Of a stretch of 64,000 nt of DNA, positions 12,001 to 24,000 are shown in pieces. Position 1 is the first letter of the stretch, and each line of letters starts with the position of its first letter. A program made the translations under genes and the position numbers. The notes below the pieces were generated by a model. The model had not been told where the DNA came from and did no database searches. It saw only the letters and a program-made list of their open reading frames with translations. Source of the DNA: Muricea muricata (taxonomy: Eukaryota; Cnidaria; Anthozoa; Malacalcyonacea; Plexauridae); NCBI GenBank assembly GCA_963855995.1, contig OY979716.1:21901321-21965320 (forward strand), given 5' to 3'.

Positions 12001-15000
12001 TAACACAAAAATATGAATATTCAACCCCCCCAATTAACGCTCCCGCCATGGCCCGGTCTCCATGGTCTGTATTTTGTTCGATCGAATCTCTCCGTGGCGG
12101 AAGGTCTCTTCGTGTATGATGGGAGAATCGTCATTCCGAGTGCTTTGCAGTCAGAAATTCTGGAAGTAATTCACCATGGTCATCAGGGAATTACCTAGTG
12201 TAGTGAAAGAGCCAAAGAAGCTGTTTAGTGGTTTGGTATCGGTAATGATATAAAGCGTATAGTCAGTCGGTGTGAAGAGTGTCAAGTCAGAAAAGAAGCT
12301 CAAAGACGAGAACTATTGATCTCATCACCTTTACCGGGACAACCGCGGGACCGTATTGGTACTGACCTCCTGGATTTTAAAGGAAAAACATGCCTCGTGG
12401 TGATGGACTACCATTCCAGCTACTTAGAAGTCATATGTTGGTCGAAAGCAAGCTCATCTCTTGTGATAGCAAAGCTTAAAAGCATTTTTACCAGGTGAGG
12501 AATTCCGCTAGAATTCGTCAGCAATAACGGACCGCAGTTTTCATCCGAGAGTTTCTCCAATTTCGCGAAGAGCTATGGATTCAAGCACACTACGTGAAGT
12601 CCCTACTCAGGGCCGTCGCTAGAACGTTAATTGAGCGGGGGGTGCCTATTCATATATTCATGTTTTGCCCGACAGATTTCTTTTCAAATTGAGAAATTTG
12701 AATTTGATTTGAAAAGAAACTCGTCGGGCAGAACATGAATACATGAATATGCACCCCCCACCCACCACCCAATTAACGTTCTAGCGACGGCCCTGTCCCT
12801 ACTATCCACAATCTAACGGTCTGGCTGAGAGTGCTGTGAAAACAGCTAAGAATATATTACGGCAAGAAGATCCGTGTTATGCTCTAACGGTGTACAGATC
12901 TACAACAATGGGATGAACTAATTTTAGCCCTTCAGAAGTAATGTTAAACAGGCGAATAAGAACCACTCTACAAACGTTGTCAAAGAATCACGAACCTCAG
13001 GTGTACGACGATGACAAAATTAAAACGAAACATAAAACCAGTCAAATGAGACGCGAGTTTTACTATAACAGACGATATTTGCTTCGGTCGTTGCCAACGT
13101 TGAAGAAAGGACATCAAGTTCGAATCAAAACCGAGAAAACTGACGCGTGAAGAGAGCCAGCGGTCGTAGTTGGAACAGCGAAGACACCTCAATCTTATGA
13201 TGTACAAACAGAAACTGGTATTTTACGAAGGAACAGGAGACACCTTTTACACATTCAACGAGACAAAAGAGAAAATCGTAAGGAAGATAAAGATGAAGTA
13301 CTTGGGAGCACCAACAAATCTAAAGAAGAGAAAAGTCCCCCTCTGACAAATGAAGAGAGCAGCCGTAATGCGGAAACCACTGTCGAAATGACACCTCCCC
13401 CTCCCGCACAGAATTGAATGGTTACGCGTCCGAAGAAGTGTGAGCAATATCGGGAAGGCTAAGTATACCTCCTGACAGACTAAAATCTTTCAAATATTAG
13501 AACTTTAAGATATCTAAATATTAGAACATTTGCAAAAAAAGTTAGAGACTTGAAATGGTGCAAAGGTCTGAAAACTAAGATTTAAGAAATGAACAAAACG
13601 AACAAAATTTAAAATAAGGAATTGCGATTAGCTAAGATGAACTGGTTTTTGTTAAGATTTAAAGCTTTATCTCTAAGAACGGGAAGATGTAATAATAGTT
13701 AAAATACGTTATGGTCTTGGGTTAGCATATGATTGATAATAAAAGACAGAAGGCCGCTCCCCTTCTGGTTGTTATGTTTAGTATAATTCATTACACTGTG
13801 CAAACCTCCACGCTTTTACTTCGAGTTTAATTTTTATCCATATATTTTGAGTGTTTAACGAGTTTTTAGTTGTTAATTTTAGGTAGACAATAAGTTTGGC
13901 AGAAAAAAAATGGAAAAAGTGGCCATTTTGGGATGACTCAAATTAAAATTATGCCATCAGGCGTAAAAGACGCATGGCTGAAAATCTACATTTAAAGTTT
14001 GTTAACATTGCTGATTTTAGTTTGTAACATCAATGTAAGTCACATACAGTAATGTCAAACTCGGGGGGTAGATGTGGATCGTTAAGTGAGCAGAAAGCAT
14101 TTCAGGTATGATGTTCGCAAAAATGACGAGAGTTGATGATGTATATGCTCAAGTGACAAAGAAAACGCATAAAAAAAGCTGGTAATTAACATATTTGAGT
14201 GAAATTTGCGCTTTACTATAAAAAACCTATGTCTCACAAATTAAATTTGTCAAACATAAATAATACTTGTCAAACTTGACACATTGGAAATTGTAAGAAA
14301 AGTAAATTGTCAGGCTTTAAAAAGAATATATATTTTCCCAATTTGCTACCTTTTCGATAATTTCAATTTCTATTCAATACGAACCTAAGCTGTGTATTTT
14401 ATTTGCCCTGTTTGTTCTCCGCCATGTCATTTTCTTCGTGCAAACGAAGTTCACGAGGTAAAAGTTCCTCAATACCAGATCATATAATACATATTAGTAG
14501 AATCATACTAGTATACTATTGCAAATGCTGTAATTTGATTGGCTACTCTACTCGTTATCTATTCATCATTAGATAGCGAGTAGCGAAACGATCATCTTTC
14601 TAATGATTTTCTCTTCAAAAATTGTTAAAAACTCAATTTTTTTGTTGAATATACCATGTTTAATCTTTGATTCTACTAAAACATTTAGATTACTCGCTCT
14701 CAATTTCTATGAGATGATAGTTGATTCGGGCTTCGCCCTCATCAACTATCACCTCATAGAAGTTTCAAGCTCGTAATCTAATTGTTAATTATAATTTTTC
14801 ACGTTCGTTAGTACTCATTATACAATGTTGCAACTCAATTGGCATTGCAATGCAGTGCAAACGCCCATGCGCTTAAAATATCATTAAGATATCACAACCT
14901 AAATGAAAACCCAAGTAAAAACACAAAACGTGCAACTTCAAAATTAGTGCAATTATCTCAACATTTAGCTGCACATTGACGATACACCTGGCTATGGATG

Positions 15001-18000
15001 TATCCTTCATTTCTTGAAATATCAATGATTAGGTCACCAAGATAATCTTTTTTGTAAATACCTGTGCAGGTTTGACCATCGCCAAGGTACCCAGTGTGAC
15101 ATTCACAAACGTATGAGCCTGGAGTGTTCGTGCATCTAGCATTATCATGGCACGCACGTGGTGTCTGGCAACACTCATCGATATCTAAAAAAATGCAAAT
15201 TTACATAAAAGGGAGAACAAATCTGCACGTAACATTAAAAAATCCTGCCGCTTTGAAGCATGTTTTGGCTTTCAATTGCAAACCGGTAGAAATCTTTAGA
15301 AGTTGTACAATTATAGACAGCCGTCTATGGCTCCTATTACACTATATCAAATTTCGTCGGAGCGTCGCGATTTTAATACCGGATTTGGCTGTTGCTAACC
15401 TTACGCCACTGCAATCATGTACGTGCCGCCAAGCGACAATCATGGGATACAGAGCGTAACCCGGTATGTGCCTAACTGGGAAAGTCAAGTGTGTACAACA
15501 AACTCAGTACGCTAGCTCCAAAGCAAAAAATTTTAATAATACTGAGAAACAATAGAGATTTTACTATAGTAATTTAACGAAAAAGCATGGCAGACGAAGC
15601 GCAAGTTGTGCCGCTCGGTGTTAAAATTAATCTGATATGAAAAATATTCCCGTATAGTAAAAATGACTAAAGTTACAGCTTTTCAAACAGTCCCAGCCAT
15701 CTGTTACTTGGATTGTATTGTAGCGTATGCACGTATTGTATTGTATTGTACCCAAGGCTGTTATCCAGCTCGATCGTTACGGATCGTATATTGTAGCGAT
15801 TGGATCGTATTGCATTTATGTCATTTATGTAACTTATTACATCGCGAAGTCTTGAAATTATAACAAAATACAAATCAATAAATGAATAAATCAGTTTTAG
15901 TTTACCTTAAAAATAATTTCTGTGTAGCATTATGCATTATCTTGTAACTTGAGTAGGAGTGGAGCGTGTGCATTTAAATAATTAGACTACTTAAAGTCGT
16001 TGTCAATGAAAAGATAGTTAGATCAGGCATTTTTCTCATGCACAAATCAGTCTTGCTGTCCAATTGGGAATGAGCAGCATATTTAGTTACTGGTTCTAAA
16101 AACCGGAAGAAGTTTTTATTATAAATTTTAATGCTGTCAGTGACAACGATTTCCCGAGTTGCAAGTTGCAAGAGAACAATTTCATAGTAATTATTCACTG
16201 CATGATGTGAAAAAACAGCTAAAACTGTCGTTAATGCAACTTCTTTCCTACTTTGGCAATCCATTACTTAATAAATAAAATATTTGAGTTAACTGAAATA
16301 TTTGATCTATTAAGCATTGGATTGCCAAAGTACAAAAAAAATTGTATTAGTGACAGTTTTAATAGTTTTATCAAATCATGTAACAAATAATTGCTATAAA
16401 ACTCATCAACCAAGCACTTTAACACAAAATTGTATAAGAAATTGTATACAGTTTTAAAAGCCTTAAGATATAGTTTTGTGCACCTGCGCATGTTTTGCCA
16501 TTTCCAATGTAGCCGTTGTGGCAGAGTGTTAGGTAGGGAAGTTTCTGTGAGTAAGTCAAAACACCACAAGTGGAAGTACAAACTGTCATGGCGACTTAGG
16601 AAAGAAATACACATGTTAAGATTTGGTCTCTCGTGTTTTTGACATAAATATATCACATTTTGGCAACGAGTATCAATGGCTAATCATAGGAAATTAGAGG
16701 AATACGACCCACAGGAAGAGTGGAGTCAATATGTCGAGCGATTTGAGTTTTATTTTGAAGCAAATGGAGTCGATAACGCCGACAAACAGCGAGCAATATT
16801 ATTGAGTGTGTGTGGAAGCAAAACGTACAAATTAACTCGGAACTTAACCATGCCGGATCAGGCATCCGACAAGACTTCCAAGGAGATTGTAGAGCTGGTT
16901 CAAAATCACGAAATCTAAAGCCTTCAGCCATAGTCCAAACGTTTAAGTTTAACACTCGATTCCGGACACGGGGTGAGTCAATTGCTTCATATGTGGCCGA
17001 ATTGCGAAACATTTCGGAACATTGTTATTTTCAAAAGACCTTAGACGAAATGTTGCGTGACCGTTTGGTTTGTGGCATAAACGATGACGAAATCCAGCGC
17101 CGATTATTGGCCGAAAGTACTCTTGACTTCAAGAAAGCCATGAAAATTGCTACATCAATGGAGAGAAGATGTGGTGGTAGACACGATCCTGAACACTGCA
17201 AATTTAAGGATGCCGAGTGTTTGTGTGTCACAAGAAAAGGCACATAGCGAGGAAGTGTCGAAACAGACAAAAAGGAGATGGTCAAAGTAAACGAAAGGAA
17301 CAGACACCAAATTCAGAAAAACCCCAAAATTACTTAGACAGAGAAGGAGAAGTAGAAGAAGAACAAGTGAATAACTATACATTGTACAGCTTGGGAGAAC
17401 AAAAGGCTGAACCATATGTTTTTGAGGTCTTGTTAAACGAGGAAAGCGTAAAGATGGAAGTGGATACGGGGGCAGCAATGAGTGTGGACACATTCAAAGC
17501 ACTAAAAAGGAAGCAACCACAACTGAAGCTGTATGAAACAAAGGTAAGGCTCCACACATATACTGGGGAGCAAGTGAAAGTTACTGGTCAGGTTAAAAAG
17601 TCTGTGAAGTATGAGGAGCAAGAAGCAGTATTACCAGTATTAGTAATTCAGGGGAAGGGCCTAAATCTCATTGGTAGAGATTGGCTACAGGAGATTAAAT
17701 TAAACTGGAGAAATATATTCCAGTTGAAGAAAGCACATGCCAATACGCACAGAAATGAAGAGTTAGTTCAGAAATACGAACAGGCATTTTAGTAGGGATT
17801 AGGAACATTAACAGGCCCCATGGCAAAGATGCATGTTGCTGCAGATGCGAAACCAATTTACTGCAAAGCACGTCCTGTACCCTATTCACTGAATTCGAAT
17901 AGAGAGTAGAGGAAGAATTGGAGAGACTGCAAGTGGAGGGGACGGTGGAACCAGTTCAGTTTACAGAGTGAGCAGCGCCAATCGTACCCATTGTAAAGTA

Positions 18001-21000
18001 GGACAAGTCAATTCGAATATGTAGGGACAACAAAGTTACGGTAAATCAACCTGTAAATTTAGATAATTACCACATTCTTAAAGGGGCCTTGAATGGGAGC
18101 GATATGCTCAGTAAACTGGATATGAGCCAAGCTTATAAGCAGATTCCATTAGAAAACCAATCAAAGAAGTTTACCACAATTAATACTTACAAAGGGCTTT
18201 TTCAATTTAACTAATCGCTCTATGGCATCTCCTCTTTCCTAGGGATTTTTCAGCGAACGATGGAAAACTTATTACAGGGAAACTCTTTTGTGGTGGTGCG
18301 AGTGGATGATATCTTGGTTTCTGGTTCCCGTGATGACGAACACTTGGCGAATCTAGAGAAAGTCCTGAAGCGGTTGTCTGAGGCTGGGGTACGCTTGAAG
18401 AGGGAGAAGTGTGCCTCTTCATGATGGAAGAAGTGGTGTACTCAGGCCAAAAGATCAACCGTCAAGGAATACAACCAATAGAAGAGAAAGTAAGAGGCAT
18501 TACCGAAGCACCAGCTCCAAAGAATGTGTCAGAAGTTCGATCATACCTGGGAATGATTAACTATTACCAGAGATATTTACCGAACTTGTCTACAAATCTG
18601 GCTCCTTTGCATGGCCTTTTGGAAAAACGAAAAAGTTGGAAATAGACGGAGGAGCATCAAGAGTCATTCACGAAATCCAAAGAGTTATTGAAGTCTTCGC
18701 GCTTATTAGTTCATTGTGATTCCGGAAAGGATTTGCTACTTGCTGGCGATGCATCACCGTATAGTTTGGGGGCGGTGTTGTCACATCGAATGGCAGACAA
18801 CACTGAACAACCAATAGCTTTCGCCTCAAGATCACTGACATCTGCAGAGAAGAATTATTCCCAGTTAGATAAGGAGGCATTAGCCATAGTCTTTACAGTC
18901 AGGAAACTCCACCAATACCTGTATGGTCGACATTTTACTATACTGAGAGATCATAAATCCCTTAAACGAGTATTTAACCCAGACAAGATTACACCACAAA
19001 TGGCAGCCGCTCGTATTCAGTGCTTGGCATTAATTTTAGCTGCATACACCTACAACATTCAGTACAAAGAGGGAAGTCAGAACGCGAATGCTGATGCTTT
19101 CATGATCAGTCGATTACCATTGCCAGATACACCTACGTCGATACCAGTGCTAGGCGAAGCAATCTTACTAATGGAGCTCCTGGAGAATACACCGGTGAAA
19201 GCAAAAGAGATCAGGAAGTGGACAAGAATAAGTCCTGTGCTCGCGACAGTTTTGAATTTTATGAAGCAGGGATGGCCGAGCAAGTGCCCTAATCCAGCCC
19301 TCGAACCATATTTTCAAAAAAGAGACGAGCTGAGCGTTCAAGATGACTGTATCCACCCGGGAATTTGTAAGATGAAAAGTCTGGCCAGAAGTTATGTGTG
19401 GTGGCAAAATATGGACAGTACCCTGAAAAATAAAGTACGAACTTGTAACCATTGCCAGATCCACAGGAAGAATCCTCCGGAGGCGCCTCTTCATCCGTGG
19501 GAACAACCGAGTCGACCGTGTGAGAGAGGTAATATTGATTACGCGGGTCCATTTTTGGGAACAATGTTTCTAATTATGGTAGATGCCTACTCGAAGTGGT
19601 TGGAAGTTCATCCGACCAAAGCGACAACTTCCAGAGCGACAATCGAGAAACTTTGGGCAATCTTTGCAACTTGTGGCATTTCCACAACTCTGGTTAGTGA
19701 CAACGGTAGTAATTTTTGCAGTGAAGAGTTCGAGGACTTCTAAACAAAGAATGGTATTCACCACAGGAAAACTGCTCCGTACCACCCTTCGTCAAATGGA
19801 CTAGCAGAGAGGACTGTCCAGACTTTTAAAGATGGGATGAAGAGGATGTCGGGGGAAGGAAGTTTGGAAACTAGAGTATCGAGATTCTTGTTTAAATACA
19901 GAATAACGCCGTCTTCAATAACCGGGGTCTCACCAGCCGAAGTTCTCATGGGCCGCAAACCCTAATCACGCCTAGATTTATTACACTCAGGCATTAGAAG
20001 CAGAGTTCAGAACGAGCAGATCAAGCAGAAAGAGTTACACGATCAGCATGCAGTGGACCGACGGCTACAACCGGGTGACGCTGTTTATGCGAGAGAGTTT
20101 GGTAAACAACAAAGATGGGGTCCTGGTGTAATCACTGCGCAAACTGGACCAGTTTCCTGTACAGTACAACTGGATGGTCAGCGCGAAGTCCGCCGTCATC
20201 AAGACCAAGTGATACAAAGAGCACCACAAGTCTGCAGAACAGAGCCGAGATCAACAAACGTCAATTTTGAAGCAGGGACCGCTCCGTCGGGGGTCACTGA
20301 AAGTAGATTCGAATCCATGGATGGAAACAGACAGGCGGATCCCAACCTTTCTGCTCAGCCGGCTATTGACCAACAAGCTGATCCTGGAGAGGAACTGAGA
20401 CAATATCCACAAAGGGGAAGACGGACACCAAATTTTTATTATTAACATATCGTACATTGCTTGAACAGACAATTGACATTTAGTTTATGTTCCTTGGGAA
20501 TTTTTTACTAAGCTAGGAAAGAGAGAGTGTTAGGTAGGGACGTTTCTGTGAGTAAGTGGAAACACCACAAGTGGAAGTACAAACTGTCATGGCGACTTAG
20601 GCACCCGATCCGAACGTTGTATCCCAATAAAATTATTGTCTCCAATAAATTATTGGGATTGTTAGGGTTAGGGTCAGGGTTGGGGTTTGGGTAAGGGTTC
20701 ATTTTATATGCATGAAATGACAATTCCAGTAACTATTGGACTTATCAAACGTTGTAACCAGTAATTTTATTGGAATACAACGTTCGGATCGGTTGACTTA
20801 GGAAAGAAATACCAACCGATCCGAACGTTGTATTGCAATGAAGTTACTGGTTGCAACGTTTGATAATTCCAATAGTTACTGGAATTGTCATTTAATGCAT
20901 ATAAAATAAACCCTGACCCAAACCCCAACCCCAGCCCTAACCGTCATAATCCTAATAATTTATTGGATACAATAATTTTATTGGGATTGAACGTTCGGAT

Positions 21001-24000
21001 CGGGTGGAAATACACGTGTTAAGATTTGGTGTCTTGTGTTTTTGACATAAATATAACACATAGAGACAGGTATATGAACTTGGAGCGTTGATACAGGTTG
21101 CATCTCAGTCACATTTATAAATCGATTCTTTTAAACACTCATCAATATCTTAACATAGAATATTTTGTTGTATCCTCTAATAATAACGTGACAGTGTGCA
21201 TATTAACAAGTTACCTCAAGTAGATGATCATTCACACAAAGAGACATTTTCGAAAATGAATAACATGATTACATTGGCCTTAACGTCTTTATCACACGAA
21301 TATTTCAAGATTTTTTCATTTCAAGACATAGATAATTAGAGCTGAACAGCAAGAACATTGTTTAGTTTAGTTTAGTAAACGTCACTATCCGGAAAAATAT
21401 CAAAACCAAAATATTTCATCAACGAAGCACTGTAACACAAAAAAGTAAAAAAAAAAAACACTTGTATTACAGTTTTAAAAGTTCTTCCAGATAATACAAT
21501 CTTCTATTTCTAAATTTAACATGATAGGGTTTGCGTACCTGCGAATGTTTTACCATTTCCAGTGTATCTCATCAATATCTACTATACCCGAGCACACCAG
21601 TATTGGATATTTTCCAAAGGAACACTTCTCCTATATAATCCCCTTCATTAAATAAAACCATGAAAAATAATTACCTGAACAATTCTCTCCACTTCCTGTA
21701 CAACCAGCAACACACGTGCAATTGTATGAGCCATCAGTGTTTGTGCAATTTGCCATCTGATGACATTGGTTAGTAGATTCTTGCGAACATTCATTAACAT
21801 CTAGTAGAATACAGCAGTTACGTGAAAAGGATTCTAGCAATCAAAATACCTATGACATGAGTTTTTTTGCATCAGATGCAAGAACATTAAAAAACTGTAA
21901 TACACTTTGATTTATATTTTTGGGATTTTGCATTTTGCTGATGAGATATTCCAGTAAGAATATTTTGTTGTATCCTCTAATAACGTCACAGTGTGCATAA
22001 TAAGTTACCCCAAGTAGATAATCATGTTGTTTTCCCACACAGAGACGTTTTGAAAAATCAATAACATGATTATACTGGCCCTTAACCTCTTTATCATACG
22101 AATATTTCAATTTTTTTTATTCAAGACATAGATAAATGTAGCTGAACACCAATTCATTGTTGAGATTAGTTTAGTAGACGTTATTAACCAGAAAAAATAT
22201 CTAACCGAAATGTTTTATCAATGAAGCACTGTAACACAAAAAAGTAAGAAAAAACTGGTATAACAGTTTTAAAAGTTCTTTAACATAATACAATGTTTTC
22301 TTTCTAAATTCACCATGATAGGGTTTGCGTTCCTGCGCATGTTTTACTATTCCCAGTGTACCCGTTGCGACACTGGCAGGTATTTGAACCTGGAGTGTTC
22401 ATGCAGGTTCCGCTAAAGTCACACTCATGACCAGATTCCTTTGAACACTCATCAATATCTAATTATAGAATTTTAAGAATGTCAATAATGGCTCTAAACT
22501 ATACGAGAGCACAAAGGTTGTCCAGTAGTAAGAAGACGATATTGTTCGCGGCGTTCTCTAAACATTTCCACAATTTCTAAAGAATAAATATTTATAAATA
22601 GTGATATTAAGAAAAATGTATACCTTGTCAGGGTAATACCATGATTTTTCCCTGAACAAAGTGACATTTTATTAGTTTTGTTGCATTGTTTTGTTGAATA
22701 GTTTATTAAATAAATATGTGCGCAAAAAACATTTCTTGGGTTGCTTACAAGGCTAATTTTCCTTATTTCAAACACGATAAATTAGCTAATATTCAATATT
22801 TGGTGAAACTTGCTGATCAAGTAGTGACGGACTTTCTTCCGGAGATTAACTAAAATGAACTAACTTTAATACAATTTTATGTCGATGATATTGCAAATTA
22901 AAGGGGACGGTTTTTAAAGAAGTTATACAGTGTTATGACATAATTTTAGTTCACACCCTGAACAATGTCTTGGTTAGTCAACAAAAAGTTGTTCCAAGTT
23001 TCTATAAATAAAATTTCTCTCGACATCATGCATACAAAATTGCTGAAATTTAAGCAGAAGTAACCATAGCGACAATAACAATCAACAATGTATTTTTAAG
23101 TCAGGGGAGCTGCTGTAACAACATTTTAAAACTATAGTCCGATTGCTTTGAAAACTAGAACTTTTTTCTAGCAATCCCTCTTAGTAGATGACAGAACATT
23201 CGAGGTTATCGCATCACCCTCCTCATGAGGTCGCGTATATAAAGCAAAACATTTTCGCGTTTGAATATTTGGTCCCTCCCCCCCCTATCACAATATGTTG
23301 GAGGATCACACGCATTTACCGTACAATATTCTCTATTTTAATTTGCAATTTCAACTGCTATATATCTGGGGGCATTCTAATTGCTTCATATTTACGTAAA
23401 CAACGCACTATGACAAATATAATATAAATTAACGCACTTTAAACTGATACATTAAACTCGTATTCAACTAAAATATTTATAAAAGAACAAATTTTTTATC
23501 ACGTTCATACAAACAGCATACATACATATTTTTTTGCCTATCGTTGCATAAAATTTCTAAAAAACAAAATGTTGATTTTATGTGGTGAACAACAGGACGT
23601 CTCAGATCCATCTCTGAACGACTATTTTTTTCTGATTCCGAATTTCCAACCACAAGGCAGTAACCTTTTGCCACAGAATGATGAAGTGCAGAAGGGCCAC
23701 TTGGTTGTGCAAAAAGTGCCAATTTTTGGGCGCACGTGTAAAGTCTGCAATCTTCCTAACCAGTCGATCACGGTTAGTTGTATATAAAACAATATTGCGG
23801 AATGTGATGCGGAGGCAAGAAAACTTCCATTTCTAGAACTGATGTTGTTGGGGTTTTTTTTTTGAACTTTAAAGATAACAACAACAAGGTGCATGTAAAA
23901 ATCATAGATAGTTAATATACAATTCCCCTCAATTATAATTTGAACCCGCATGCTCCGATCGCAAAGTGTTGTTGCAGTAGAACAAATTTATACCTACACG

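Larger units (their letters stand above)
11410..13795 (+). mobile_element. Ty3/gypsy LTR retrotransposon, 5'-truncated pol and 3' LTR
   Basis: Broken plus-strand code gives the end of RNase H ([20 protein letters not shown], then [10 protein letters not shown], 11420-11560) and the linker. The integrase zinc finger follows ([12 protein letters not shown] ... H..HQGI, then C..C, 12090-12290). Next are the integrase core ([20 protein letters not shown] at ~12355-12415, SNNGPQF ~12520, a QSNGLAE-like block near 12810) and a C-terminal tail to about 13420. Two MITEs (11891-12056, 12608-12795) sit inside. A candidate 107-bp 3' LTR is 13689-13795 (TGTAAT...ATTACA). No gag, protease or RT precede it, and stops break the frames. 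Inactive. Confidence 0.75.
16527..21060 (+). mobile_element. Ty3/gypsy LTR retrotransposon, complete but decayed
   Basis: The LTRs are 16527-16657 (131 bp) and 20528-21060 (131 bp plus two inserted 193-bp MITEs and their TSDs). Both start TGTTAGGTAGG and end in ...CACA. Flanks CAGAG (16522-16526) and TAGAG (21061-21065) are an imperfect 5-bp target duplication. A TTTTGGCAACGAG primer-site region follows LTR1, and a purine tract AGGAAAGAGAGAG precedes LTR2. Internal order: gag with zinc knuckle, protease, RT, RNase H, integrase, C-terminal tail; see the parts. Stops and frameshifts in gag, RT and integrase make it inactive. It landed inside an EGF exon of the secreted-protein gene. Confidence 0.93.
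20528..21060 (+). repeat. 3' LTR with two nested MITEs
   Basis: The total of 533 bp equals a 131-bp LTR plus two 193-bp elements plus two 8-bp target duplications. Removing these restores the sequence of LTR1 nearly exactly. Confidence 0.9.
21165..22460 (-). repeat. Tandemly duplicated EGF exon-plus-intron units
   Basis: The intron and exon block at ~21165-21580 is repeated at ~21955-22458. Shared blocks include TATTTTGTTGTATCCTCTAA, GAAGCACTGTAACACAAAA and CAGTTTTAAAAGTTCTT. A third diverged relative precedes the exon at 16484 (GCACTTTAACACAAAA, CAGTTTTAAAAG). The cbEGF series therefore grew by unit duplication. Confidence 0.85.

Noticed and set aside
20640..20945. TTAGGG-like repeats as a chromosome end
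   Set aside because: They are internal to two short MITEs with target duplications, so not a telomere.
23188..23951. Cluster of open frames on both strands at 23.2-23.9 kb
   Set aside because: Mutually overlapping, no domain, inside an intron of the minus-strand gene.
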